DNA of 64,000 bases from CAIVVT01 sp963838205. Lineage in GTDB: Bacteria; Acidobacteriota; Terriglobia; Bryobacterales; Bryobacteraceae. The translations under genes were made by a program, and so were the position numbers. Below, piece after piece: positions 29,744-38,085 of this stretch. Below the pieces are notes generated by a model. That model saw only the letters and a list, made by a program, of their open reading frames with translations, had not been told where the DNA came from and made no database searches. The stretch's first letter is position 1; each line of letters opens with the position of its first letter. Location of the stretch: the NCBI GenBank assembly GCA_963838205.1, contig CAWIQF010000027.1, positions 7,234-71,233 on the forward strand, given 5' to 3'.

Positions 29744-30391
29744 CTAGCGGTGGCACCCCGAGCAATTCGTCGGAGGATTGATGTGCTTGGCCTGAATCAG
29801 TTTCCATCCCAATTCCGCCGGGTCGCCTTCGGGCTTCCAATCCAGCTTGGTTACGAATTCGACAGGCCGAACATTCGGCGCCGGGTTGCGGTGACAATCC
29901 AGGCACCACGCCATGGAGAGCGGCTGGACCATCCTCACCTCCACCATCTGGTCGACCCGGCCGTGGCAGCTCACGCAGGAGACGCCCGCCGTCACGTGCG
30001 CCTGATGATTGAAATAGACGTAATCGGGAAGCCGGTGCACCTTGACCCATGGCACCGGTTCGCCGGTCGCAAAACTCTCGCGGATCAGTTGCAGCTTCGG
30101 GCTCTTGTCCTTCACGCGGACGTGGCAGTTCATGCACACTTCGGTTGGCGGCACGGCCGCGAAGCTCGACTTGTCCACCGTGTAGTGACAATAGGTGCAG
30201 TCCAACCCCAGGTTGCCCGCATGCAGCTTGTGGCTATAGGCCACGGGCTGCAGCGGTGTGTAGCCGGTGTCCGCCTGCTGTGGGTGAGTCAGATACAGGC
30301 CGACGGCCGCAACCGCTCCCACGGCCACGAGTGCTACGCCTCCTGCAAGGCGTACCGTCGTGTCGAAACCCTTCGGAAAAATGGCGCTCAT
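29744..30391 (-). CDS. actA: Alternative complex III pentaheme cytochrome ActA
   Basis: 215 residues: one N-terminal helix (about 13-34) as anchor, then five CXXCH heme sites (CTYCH, CMNCH, CVSCH, CLDCH, and CSGCH at the very C-terminus). This matches the ActA pentaheme cytochrome of ACIII. It is the first gene of the operon, and its start at 30391 faces the divergent sensor kinase across 133 bases. Confidence 0.96.
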   Translation of the reverse strand: MSAIFPKGFDTTVRLAGGVALVAVGAVAAVGLYLTHPQQADTGYTPLQPVAYSHKLHAGNLGLDCTYCHYTVDKSSFAAVPPTEVCMNCHVRVKDKSPKLQLIRESFATGEPVPWVKVHRLPDYVYFNHQAHVTAGVSCVSCHGRVDQMVEVRMVQPLSMAWCLDCHRNPAPNVRPVEFVTKLDWKPEGDPAELGWKLIQAKHINPPTNCSGCHR

Positions 30392-30524
30392 CCGTTTAGT
30401 TCATTCCAACGCAGCCTTAGTCCCCAGGATTGCCCCACCGCAATATAATCTTCCTTACGATAGAAGAATTCCTTAGCAGATTTCTAGCACAGCGGTAGAA
30501 TTTCTGCAATGGGAGAAATAATTC
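30392..30524. promoter_or_regulatory. Divergent promoter region, actA operon / sensor kinase
   Basis: On the plus strand TATAAT at 30444-30449 is a perfect -10 element. On the minus strand TATATT (same bases read in reverse) could serve the act operon; no good -35 was seen for either. An imperfect inverted repeat GCAGATTTCTA / TAGAATTTCTGC spans about 30476-30507, just downstream of the plus -10, and could be an operator for the adjacent response regulator. The kinase is preceded by GGGAG at 30511. Confidence 0.5.
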
Positions 30525-32048
30525 TTGTCTGACCGCAATTCCATATCAGGTAATGATGCAGCGCGCCGCTCGCGGGATGCGCCGTTTTCGGTGATCAGCC
30601 GCACGGATTATCATCGGCCCCTCACCGGCATCGGCCGGCGCTTCGCGGACCTGCGGGTGCGTCCCAAGCTGATGGTCTTGCACAATGCCTTTTTTCTTGT
30701 TCTAACTACATTTGTTTACTTCACATTAGCGTCGTCCGTAGAGTACCGGCTCAGGGTCGCGCAGGCACGCGAGGTAGACCTGATTCTGGATAGTTTTCGC
30801 CACCTGACGCCGGAACACGGTGAGCAACAACTTCGCGCCTACGACCTCATAACCGGCTCGGGCGAGGAGTTCGGACTGAATCGCGAAGCCTCTGCCTTTT
30901 TCGACCGGCACCCGGACGGACTATGGCGGTACACAGCCACGAGCGAGCATCTCTTTAAAAGGATTCCAGATAGCAAACGCTTCTATCGAATCACATTGCC
31001 GCTTGCGTTTTACTCGGACTTGCTTCTGTCTGCAAAAAAGGCCGTTTTATCTGTTTTGATAGTTGTCTACGTTCTGGCGGTGCTTCTCCTGGAGCTCCTG
31101 ATCCTGCCACGCTACATCTATCGGCCGATCCACTTGATGCTCGAGGCCGACGCCGCCTCGCGCGACGGCGACCGCCAGGCCGAGATCATCGGCCGGGAGC
31201 TGATCCCAGGCGACGAAGTCGGCCAGATCATGCGCTCGCGCAACGAGACGCTTACACGCTTGCGGGCGCATGAGGACGAGCTGGAACTGGTCGCCCGCGA
31301 TCTGCAGAGCAAGAATGAACAACTCGAAGCGGCCAAGCGCCACCTCGAGGCGCAGGACCGCCTGGTCAGCCTGGGCCTGCTCAGCGCGGGCGTGGCCCAC
31401 GAAATCAACACGCCGCTCGCCGTGCTCCACGGTTCGATCGAGAAGCTGCTCGAAACCGATCCGGACGAGCGCACGCGCAGCCGGCTGGAGCGCATGCAAC
31501 GTGTCGCCGAGCGCCTGCGCCGCATCAGCGCCAGCCTGCTCGATTTCGCCCGCGTGCGCCGGCGCGAATCCGGGCCCGTGGAACTCAGGCCATTGATCGA
31601 CGACGCCTGGCAGCTCGTGGCGATCGACGACAAATCCTCCGCTGTGCGCTTCGACAATCGCGTCGCTGCCGGCGAGCACGTTTGCGGCAACGCCGACCAG
31701 TTGATCCAGGTCCTCGTCAACCTGCTGCGCAACTCGCTGAATGCGATTGCGCCGGGCGGTTGGATCTCGGTTTCGAGCCGCCCACGGACCGCCGGCAAAC
31801 CACCGGTCCACACGATCTCGGTGGAAGACAACGGCCCCGGAATCCCGCCCGACCTGCTGCCTGACATCTTCGAAGCCTTCGTGACCACGCGACTCGACGC
31901 CCGCGGCACGGGCCTGGGATTGACGATTGCCGCGGGCATCGTCGATCAGCACGGCGGCACCATCGCCGCCTCTAACCGAGCCGGCGGCGGAGCGCGCCTG
32001 GAAGTCACGCTTCCGAGTACCGGCCCCGAGCAGGAACCACTGAAATGA
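30525..32048 (+). CDS. Membrane sensor histidine kinase
   Basis: A TTG start is chosen because GGGAG lies 9 bases upstream and no ATG has a site. 507 residues: helix 1 at about 49-68, a periplasmic sensor of about 100 residues, helix 2 at about 170-195, a HAMP linker, a short coiled coil, then HisKA with the phospho-His in GVAHEINTPLAVLHG and a HATPase domain (NLLRNSLNAI, DNGPGIP, GTGLGLTIA). It is followed 102 bases later by its presumed regulator and is divergent from the ACIII-caa3 operon, so it may sense redox or respiratory state; that is inference. Confidence 0.92.
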   Translation: MSDRNSISGNDAARRSRDAPFSVISRTDYHRPLTGIGRRFADLRVRPKLMVLHNAFFLVLTTFVYFTLASSVEYRLRVAQAREVDLILDSFRHLTPEHGEQQLRAYDLITGSGEEFGLNREASAFFDRHPDGLWRYTATSEHLFKRIPDSKRFYRITLPLAFYSDLLLSAKKAVLSVLIVVYVLAVLLLELLILPRYIYRPIHLMLEADAASRDGDRQAEIIGRELIPGDEVGQIMRSRNETLTRLRAHEDELELVARDLQSKNEQLEAAKRHLEAQDRLVSLGLLSAGVAHEINTPLAVLHGSIEKLLETDPDERTRSRLERMQRVAERLRRISASLLDFARVRRRESGPVELRPLIDDAWQLVAIDDKSSAVRFDNRVAAGEHVCGNADQLIQVLVNLLRNSLNAIAPGGWISVSSRPRTAGKPPVHTISVEDNGPGIPPDLLPDIFEAFVTTRLDARGTGLGLTIAAGIVDQHGGTIAASNRAGGGARLEVTLPSTGPEQEPLK

Positions 32049-32150
32049 CGCAGCGGCCGCGCGTGGAATTGTCGTGCATCCTCGTGCATCCGCCGTCCGA
32101 GGCGCGCATCTGTCTGGCAGATCCGTTCGATTGCGTTATGGAGTGAACGA

Positions 32151-32804
32151 ATGACGACCAACCGCACCGACAACGCGCCCGAAACTGGGCCCCCACCGGA
32201 GGGCCTGATCGACGTCGCGGTGCTGGATGACGACCAGGATTTTCTCAGCTATATGGAGGATTTCCTGCGCGACGAAGGCCAGTACACCGTCCGCACTTTC
32301 ACCCACCCGGAGGCCTTATTCGCGCAGGCCGCCGAGCACCGCCCGGACATCGTGCTGCTCGACATGAAAATGGGCGACGTGCGCGGCGACAGCGTGCTTG
32401 AGCAACTCCAGGCCCGATTTCCCGGCCTGTGCGTGATCGTCGTCACCGGCTACCCGTCGCTCGAGGACATGCGCGCGACGTTCAAGCTGAAGGTCTTCGA
32501 CTACCTGCCCAAGCCTTTCACACTGGCCCAGATTCGCCAGGTGCTGGCCAACGCGGTGGAGGCCTTCAGCCTCGGCCGCACGCTGCAGAACCGTCTGCGC
32601 GATAAACTCGGCCACCGCATCCGCCTGTTGCGCGCCGAGCACGACTGGTCGCTCAAGGATCTGGCTCAAGCCTCGCGCCTGAGCGTCAGCCAGATCAGCT
32701 CCATCGAGCGCGGGGCCAACCTGCCCTCGATCGAAAGCCTGCTGGCCATCGCCCGCGCCTTCCACAACAAGCCCAGCGAGCTTCTCGCTGCGATCGATTT
32801 TTGA
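32151..32804 (+). CDS. Response regulator with Cro/C1-type helix-turn-helix
   Basis: 217 residues. The receiver domain (about 20-140) has acidic DDD at its start, the phospho-Asp in IVLLDMKMGD and the conserved Lys in YLPKPF. The output (about 150-215) reads LGHRIRLLRAEHDWSLKDLA, then LSVSQISSIERGANLPSIES, a textbook XRE/Cro-C1 HTH rather than the usual OmpR, NarL or Fis output. GGAG lies about 8 bases before the ATG. With the upstream kinase it forms a two-component pair next to the respiratory operon. Confidence 0.92.
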   Translation: MTTNRTDNAPETGPPPEGLIDVAVLDDDQDFLSYMEDFLRDEGQYTVRTFTHPEALFAQAAEHRPDIVLLDMKMGDVRGDSVLEQLQARFPGLCVIVVTGYPSLEDMRATFKLKVFDYLPKPFTLAQIRQVLANAVEAFSLGRTLQNRLRDKLGHRIRLLRAEHDWSLKDLAQASRLSVSQISSIERGANLPSIESLLAIARAFHNKPSELLAAIDF

Positions 32805-32853
32805 ACGATCGGCGCGCGCGCAATCTTCTCTTCCTGGAAAAGTCGCGACGGCC

Positions 32854-33759
32854 TTACTTTACGAGCCCCTCGAAGAACGCTTTGTTCAGCGGCCATTTCC
32901 CGTGCACGATCGTCTGGTCGGCGCTGAAACGCCCGGCTGCCAAGACCGTTGCGGGGCTGGCAGGCTCCGGCGTCTTGCCGGAACGCGCGATCAGGTCCTT
33001 CAGCGTCGCCGTCTCGCCGCTCAGACGCTCCGCGATCGTCTTTGCCTTGTCGGCTGTCGCGCACGGGGCGGCGAGCACGATCTCGATTCCACCGGCGCCG
33101 ATCTCGACGGTTAGCAACGCGCGCTCGGCGCCACTGAGCGCGTCCAGAAATGCGTTCAGACCCGGCGGCAGCTCCGGTTGCGAATGGAGCGCCGACCCCG
33201 GCAGATACATCCAGACAGGCGCCGAGGGCGGTTCAAACCGCGGTACCGAAGCGTTTTTCCAGATTAACGCCGCACCCATCGGGTCGGTCCCCGCCGCCAG
33301 CGCCATCAACCGGCGTTGGATGGGCTGGAATGAGATGCGCCGCTCCGGCCGACTCCCCGGCAGGGAACAAAACTCATTCGCGCACTGCCCGCCGTTCGAC
33401 CGCACGTACTCCGCCAGCCGCGCCCAGTTGAACCGCCCCTGCAGCACCATGAGATTCGTACCCGGGCGTAGCTCGACCATCGCCGCGTCCAGATCGCGCC
33501 GGTAATCGAAGCCCGAAGTTTCGACGAAGCGCTTGTATTCACGCTCCTCGCCGCCCGGCTGGCCCGCAATCCGATCGAGCAAGCCGACCTTCCGCAGCAG
33601 GCTCAGGTTTACGTACAGCACCGCGCCATCCCCCGGCGGCAGGCACCGCAGCATGGCCGCCGGAGTTGGGCCCGGCCGGTACCAGTACAGGCTTCCGGCG
33701 AGGATCGCGAGCAAAACCGCGCCCAACGCGATGCGCCAGCGCCGCTGGAAGATGTTCAC
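32854..33759 (-). CDS. Hypothetical membrane-anchored protein, 301 aa
   Basis: A GTG start gives an N-terminal helix (about 9-27) followed by an exposed domain of about 270 residues with no recognised motif. Features seen are GDGAVLYVNLSLLRKVGLLD near the start and a cysteine pair in GGQCANEFCSLPG. It is convergent with the response regulator and upstream of aroF on the same strand. The pattern of one signal anchor plus alpha/beta domain suggests a periplasmic protein; no function is proposed. Confidence 0.7.
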   Translation of the reverse strand: MNIFQRRWRIALGAVLLAILAGSLYWYRPGPTPAAMLRCLPPGDGAVLYVNLSLLRKVGLLDRIAGQPGGEEREYKRFVETSGFDYRRDLDAAMVELRPGTNLMVLQGRFNWARLAEYVRSNGGQCANEFCSLPGSRPERRISFQPIQRRLMALAAGTDPMGAALIWKNASVPRFEPPSAPVWMYLPGSALHSQPELPPGLNAFLDALSGAERALLTVEIGAGGIEIVLAAPCATADKAKTIAERLSGETATLKDLIARSGKTPEPASPATVLAAGRFSADQTIVHGKWPLNKAFFEGLVK

Positions 33760-33803
33760 TCTTGCAGATTACTCAATCCGAGCCGCGTGCGTCCGCACTT
33801 TGC

Positions 33804-34850
33804 TTAGTGCGCCGGCGCGGCGATCTCCGCCGTACGCGCCAGTTTCCACAGCGCAAAATACGGCTGCAGGTCTTTCATCATGGCGAACCACATGGCCGGG
33901 TCGAGCGACTGCGCCCCGTCGCTCACGGCCTTGGCCGGATTAGGATGGATCTCGACGATCAAGCCGTCTGCGCCAATGGCGACGGCGGCCCGCGACAGCG
34001 CCGGCACCAGGCTGCGCTTGCCCGTGGCGTGGCTCGGATCCAGGATCACGGGCAGATGCGTCAACTCCCGCAGTACCGGCACCGCGCTGATGTCGCATGT
34101 ATTGCGCGTGGCCGTTTCAAACGTCCGGATGCCGCGCTCGCACAAAATCACGTCCGGGTTGCCGTGCGCCACGATGTATTCAGCCGACATCAGCAGCTCT
34201 TTGATGGTCGAGCTCAAGCCGCGCTTCAGCAGCACCGGTTTGCCGCAACGTCCCAGCGACTTCAGCAGCGCGAAGTTCTGCATGTTGCGCGCGCCCACCT
34301 GCAGAATGTCGGCATATTGCGAGACCAGCGGCGCGTCGGTGTCGCTCATCACCTCGGTGACGATCGCCAGCCCGGTTTTTTCGCGCGCCTGCGCCAGCAG
34401 TTTCAGCCCCTCTTCTTCCATTCCCTGAAAATCGTAGGGCGAGGTCCGCGGCTTGAACGCTCCGCCGCGCAGCACCTTGGCTCCGCCCCGCGCCGCCAGT
34501 TCCGCCGATTCGAGAATCTGCTTTTCACTCTCCACCGAGCACGGCCCGGCCATCACCAAGAATTCCTCGCCCCCCACTTCCACGCCATTCCCGACGCTGA
34601 TTACGGTCTTGTCGGGTTTGAATTCGCGGCTGACGAATTTGTACGGCGCGGAGATCCGCACCGCCTTTTCCACCTGCGACATCGCCTCCAGCGCCTCGAG
34701 ACACGCACTGGTGTCGCCGACGCCGATGGCTCCGATCACCACCCGCTCTTCGCCCTCGATCGTGTGGATCTTGTAACCGAACTCCTCAATGCGCTGGGTC
34801 ACTTCGTCGATTTCCGCTCTCGACGCGTGGCGCTTCATCGAAATAATCAT
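33804..34850 (-). CDS. aroF: 3-deoxy-7-phosphoheptulonate synthase (DAHP synthase, type I-beta)
   Basis: First step of the shikimate pathway: condenses PEP with erythrose 4-phosphate. An N-terminal ferredoxin-like regulatory domain (about 1-75) precedes the TIM barrel with VMAGPCSVES, GAFKPRTSPYDFQG and ILDPSHATGKR. The start at 34850 (MIISMKRHASR) matches the family; the frame extends 16 codons further to 34898 without support. No strong ribosome site is seen, so the start is moderately sure. About 348 residues. Confidence 0.95.
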   Translation of the reverse strand: MIISMKRHASRAEIDEVTQRIEEFGYKIHTIEGEERVVIGAIGVGDTSACLEALEAMSQVEKAVRISAPYKFVSREFKPDKTVISVGNGVEVGGEEFLVMAGPCSVESEKQILESAELAARGGAKVLRGGAFKPRTSPYDFQGMEEEGLKLLAQAREKTGLAIVTEVMSDTDAPLVSQYADILQVGARNMQNFALLKSLGRCGKPVLLKRGLSSTIKELLMSAEYIVAHGNPDVILCERGIRTFETATRNTCDISAVPVLRELTHLPVILDPSHATGKRSLVPALSRAAVAIGADGLIVEIHPNPAKAVSDGAQSLDPAMWFAMMKDLQPYFALWKLARTAEIAAPAH

Positions 34851-34956
34851 GTCTATCAGGCTAGCAGCCTGTGGCAGAGCTCGCGCGTGTGGTGCCATCG
34901 ACCGTCACGCATGCATTTTTCGTCCCGCGCAAGGGCACTCCTGACGGCGTTTGGAA

Positions 34957-35083
34957 GGCTGCTGAAAAAGGCCCAGGAGTGCGCGCAGGCGCGCACAGCT
35001 TTCACATTTGCCCCTGTGTTTGCAGCTTGTTTCTGAGCCGCGACCGTGAGGGAGCGGTCCCACAGGACCGTTTTTCAGCAGCC
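34957..35083. repeat. Inverted-repeat-bounded intergenic element
   Basis: GGCTGCTGAAAAA (34957-34969) and its exact reverse complement (35071-35083) bound a 127-base segment. Inside, CGGTCC-CACA-GGACCG followed by TTTTT (35055-35075) forms a terminator-like hairpin on the plus strand, although no plus-strand gene ends here. It may be a small non-autonomous or REP-like element. Apart from this, the 34851-35291 gap shows no gene. Confidence 0.45.
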
Positions 35084-35291
35084 TGTTAGAAGGAAGGGGG
35101 CGAGCGGAAACAGCCAGCTCTATTAAGACACCGTTCGCCCGCCGCCGGTGCCCATTTTAGCCATAATCCTGAAAATAAATAATCCAAGACAATGAGGAAC
35201 AACTGATCGGCAATAGTGTCAAATAGAGTGTTCGGAAAGAATGGAGCGGCGGATCGCACAGTGCCGGCCGCAACGGAAAGGAGCAGCGCAG

Positions 35292-36044
35292 ATGTTCCAA
35301 GACTCATTCATCGAAGCAACCGCGCGCACGAATCGGGGCTGGACGGTGCTCGCCTCTTCGGCTCTGCAAACCGCCCTGGTCGGCGCGTTACTGGTAGTTC
35401 CGCTATTGCGGCCGGAGTTGCTGCCGAAAACCCTGCTGCAGACGATGTTGGCGGTTCCGCCCATGCCGCCGCCTCCGCCGCCGCCACCCGCGGCAACGCC
35501 GACCGCGCCCGTGCAGCGCGCCGTTCTGCGCCACTTCGACAGCGTCAGGCTGTTTGAGCCAAGAGCAGTTCCGGACAAGGTCGCGATCCTGGCCGATGCG
35601 GACTTGCCGGTGGTCCAGAATGGCGTTCCAGGCGGTCTTGAGGGCGGTGTGCCCGGTGGCACCGGCACGACTCCCGACTCTTTTTTAAATAACTTGGTAG
35701 CAAAGTCCGGGACCCCGCCGCCCGTTGCGAAGGCCGAGCCGCCGGCCGTAATTCCGCGGCTCCAGGTAGGCGGAAACGTGCAGGCGGGCAAACTCAAATA
35801 CGGGCCTAAGCCGGTTTACCCGCCTCTGGCGCTGCAGACCCGAACCGAGGGCACGGTGCAGCTTACGGCCGTGATCGGACGCGACGGGACGGTCCTGAGT
35901 CTCAGCGTAGTCAGCGGACACCCGATGCTCGTCCAGGCGGCGCTTGAGGCCGTGCGGCAGTGGCGCTATGCGCCCACCCTGCTAAATGGCGATCCGGTGG
36001 AAGTGATCTCGCCGATCATTGTGACTTTCAGTTTGAATCGGTAG
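35292..36044 (+). CDS. TonB-family protein (energy transducer C-terminal domain)
   Basis: ATG at 35292 after AAAGGAG; the upstream in-frame ATG at 35241 lacks a site. 250 residues: one helix at about 16-36, a long Pro-rich stretch (MPPPPPPPP) and a Gly/Pro spacer, then a TonB C-terminal domain (PVYPPLALQTRTEGTVQLTA through VRQWRYAPTLLNGDPVEV). Such proteins couple inner-membrane proton motive force to outer-membrane receptors or act as stand-alone homologues. No exbB/exbD neighbours are visible. Confidence 0.88.
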   Translation: MFQDSFIEATARTNRGWTVLASSALQTALVGALLVVPLLRPELLPKTLLQTMLAVPPMPPPPPPPPAATPTAPVQRAVLRHFDSVRLFEPRAVPDKVAILADADLPVVQNGVPGGLEGGVPGGTGTTPDSFLNNLVAKSGTPPPVAKAEPPAVIPRLQVGGNVQAGKLKYGPKPVYPPLALQTRTEGTVQLTAVIGRDGTVLSLSVVSGHPMLVQAALEAVRQWRYAPTLLNGDPVEVISPIIVTFSLNR

Positions 36045-36083
36045 TCTTTGCCTCTCAGACTTCGGCGCGTCTCGCCGCGAACG

Positions 36084-36120
36084 GCAGGGAGACTTGTGCA
36101 GTGAACACAAGTCTTCCTGC
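36084..36120 (+). terminator. Hairpin terminator after tonB-family gene
   Basis: A 15-base-pair stem (36084-36098 with 36106-36120, one G-U pair) with a 7-base loop CAGTGAA begins 40 bases after the stop. It is followed by TGTCATT, so the T-tract is weak. Confidence 0.6.
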
Positions 36121-36320
36121 TGTCATTGGAATGCTCTCATCTGCTGAGAAAACAGCTTGATAAACAGATCCGTCCGCCTGCCGCAGTCGGAGTTACTCAC
36201 GCCGAAGATTCTAGAGTTGGCGGCCATGATTGGTCGATGAAACGCAGTCGGTGAAATTCCCTTCGTAGCAAGTCCGCCCCAGCCGCCGCGACGCGGCCGG
36301 ATGGAGACCGATACCAGCGC

Positions 36321-36827
36321 CTAGTCGCGGGCCACAAACCGCAGCGGCAGCTCCGCGCTCTGGCGGATGCCGATCCGTGGCGTCACATCAATCGCCAGCG
36401 GCGCGCGCCCGCGTCGAACCGTGAGCGGTCCCCGCGTCAGGTCGCAGCCGTAGTGTTCCAAAGTAATGCCGAGCGCGCGGGTCAGCTTACCGGGACCGTC
36501 GCCGATGCCCTCCACGCCGCGAATCAGCACGCAGCCCGGCCTGCCCTCTGGTTCGGCGACGATGTTCAGGCAGTGGTACATCCCATAGACCAGGTAAACA
36601 TAAGCGTGGCCCGGCGGCCCGAACAGGACGCGCGTGCGCGGCGTCAACCCGCGGAACGAGTGCGCCGCCTGATCGATGAACGGCAGGTAGGCCTCGACCT
36701 CGATGATGCGGCCGCCGCGGCGCTCCCCGTGCGGCCCACTCATCTCCAGCACGCAGCCCAGCAGGGCGCGCGCGACCTCAATGGTCGGTCGCGAGTAAAA
36801 TTCACGCGGTAGTAACCGGAAGTTCAT
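36321..36827 (-). CDS. DNA-3-methyladenine glycosylase (AAG/MPG family)
   Basis: Removes alkylated purines from DNA. Visible motifs are LLPREFYSRPTIEVARALLG, the catalytic Glu in GRIIEVEAYL, and GHAYVYLVYGMYHCLNIV. 168 residues, at the short end of the family (about 185-200). It is divergent from thpR with 41 bases between starts. Confidence 0.92.
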   Translation of the reverse strand: MNFRLLPREFYSRPTIEVARALLGCVLEMSGPHGERRGGRIIEVEAYLPFIDQAAHSFRGLTPRTRVLFGPPGHAYVYLVYGMYHCLNIVAEPEGRPGCVLIRGVEGIGDGPGKLTRALGITLEHYGCDLTRGPLTVRRGRAPLAIDVTPRIGIRQSAELPLRFVARD

Positions 36828-36868
36828 CTCGCGCTACCATAAGCAACGTAACAAGGTATAAAACGTTC

Positions 36869-37420
36869 ATGCGGTTGTTTGTCGGTCTCGATCTGCCGTA
36901 CGAAATGCGGCGCAACCTGGAATTGCTTCTGCACCTCCTGAAACCGCTGGCCCGAATTCAGTGGAGCGCGCTCGCTAACCTCCATCTCACCACCAAGTTT
37001 ATCGGCGAATTCCCCGAGGCGCGGCTGGAGGAATTGAAATCCGCGCTGGCGGCGGTGCCGCGCCCCGGCGGGCTGCGGATTGCCATCCGCGGGCTGAGTT
37101 GGTTTCCCGATGCCGACCGCCCGCGCGTGTTCGTAGCCGGCATCCATGCGCCACCAGAGCTGGCCGCGCTGGCGCGGGACACCGCGCTGGCCTGCGAGGC
37201 GCTGGGCATCGCGCACGAGGAGAGGGAATTCCGGCCGCACCTGACACTGGCGCGCATTCGGCGTCCGGAGCCACTGACCACGCTGAAGACCGAAATCTCC
37301 CGGCTGCCCAGCGAGGATTTTGGTGCTTTTCAGGCGGAAAGCTTCCATCTTTACCGCAGCCAGCTCCAGCCGAGCGGATCGATTTACACCAAGCTGGCCT
37401 CGTTCCCACTAGCCGTATGA
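36869..37420 (+). CDS. thpR: RNA 2',3'-cyclic phosphodiesterase (ThpR/LigT-like)
   Basis: 183 residues of the 2H phosphoesterase superfamily. The two HxT motifs are present as HLTTKFIGEF (about 43) and HLTLARIRRP (about 126). The start MRLFVGLDLP is typical. It hydrolyses 2',3'-cyclic phosphates on RNA in vitro; the cellular role is unsettled. The stop overlaps the plsY start (ATGA). Confidence 0.93.
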   Translation: MRLFVGLDLPYEMRRNLELLLHLLKPLARIQWSALANLHLTTKFIGEFPEARLEELKSALAAVPRPGGLRIAIRGLSWFPDADRPRVFVAGIHAPPELAALARDTALACEALGIAHEEREFRPHLTLARIRRPEPLTTLKTEISRLPSEDFGAFQAESFHLYRSQLQPSGSIYTKLASFPLAV

Positions 37421-38085
37421 TTCCCGCCGTGTTCTTCGATCCCCAAACTGCCGGCGCGACCGACGGCTCATCGAACTACGTGCTGATCGCGGGCCTGCTG
37501 GTGCTGGCCTACCTGATTGGCGGCATCCCATTCGGCTACCTGCTGGTGCGCCTGAAGACCGGCCAGGATGTGCGCGCCATGGGCAGCGGCAATATCGGCG
37601 CCACGAACGTTCTGCGCACGACGGGGCGTGGGTGGGGCGTGCTGACTCTGGTGCTGGACATCGCCAAAGGCTACCTGGCGGTGTGGATGATCGAGCGCGC
37701 CACGGGTGGTGCCGCGTGGTTCGTGGGCGCGGCCGTAGTGGCGGTTTTGCTCGGACATGCCTTCCCGGTCTATTTGAAATTCAAAGGTGGCAAGGCTATG
37801 GCGAGCTTCGTCGGCGCCGCACTGTGCCTGGCCCCGGCCGCGGTCGGCGTCTGCGCCGTCGTGTTTGTGCTGGTCGTCGCCGCGTGGCGCTACATTTCGC
37901 TGGGTTCGATCGTCGGCGCGGCCCTGTTCCCGCTGGTGTTCTGGCTGCTGAATCGTCCGGACTGGCCGCTGGTGGCGGCAACTGCGCTCGCCAGCGCGCT
38001 CGTGATCTGGCGGCACAGTTCCAATATCCAGCGCTTGCGCGCCGGCACGGAGAACGTGTTCCATCTGGGAGGAAACAAACCGTGA
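37417..38085 (+). CDS. plsY: Glycerol-3-phosphate acyltransferase PlsY
   Basis: The start overlaps the thpR stop by four bases. 222 residues with about five helices. GSGNIGATNVLRTTG is motif 1, FPVYLKFKGGKAMASFVGA motif 2, and WRHSSNIQRLRAGTEN motif 3. It transfers an acyl group from acyl-phosphate to glycerol-3-phosphate at the membrane, starting phospholipid synthesis. The next gene, gpsA, makes its substrate and also overlaps by four bases. Confidence 0.95.
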   Translation: MIPAVFFDPQTAGATDGSSNYVLIAGLLVLAYLIGGIPFGYLLVRLKTGQDVRAMGSGNIGATNVLRTTGRGWGVLTLVLDIAKGYLAVWMIERATGGAAWFVGAAVVAVLLGHAFPVYLKFKGGKAMASFVGAALCLAPAAVGVCAVVFVLVVAAWRYISLGSIVGAALFPLVFWLLNRPDWPLVAATALASALVIWRHSSNIQRLRAGTENVFHLGGNKP

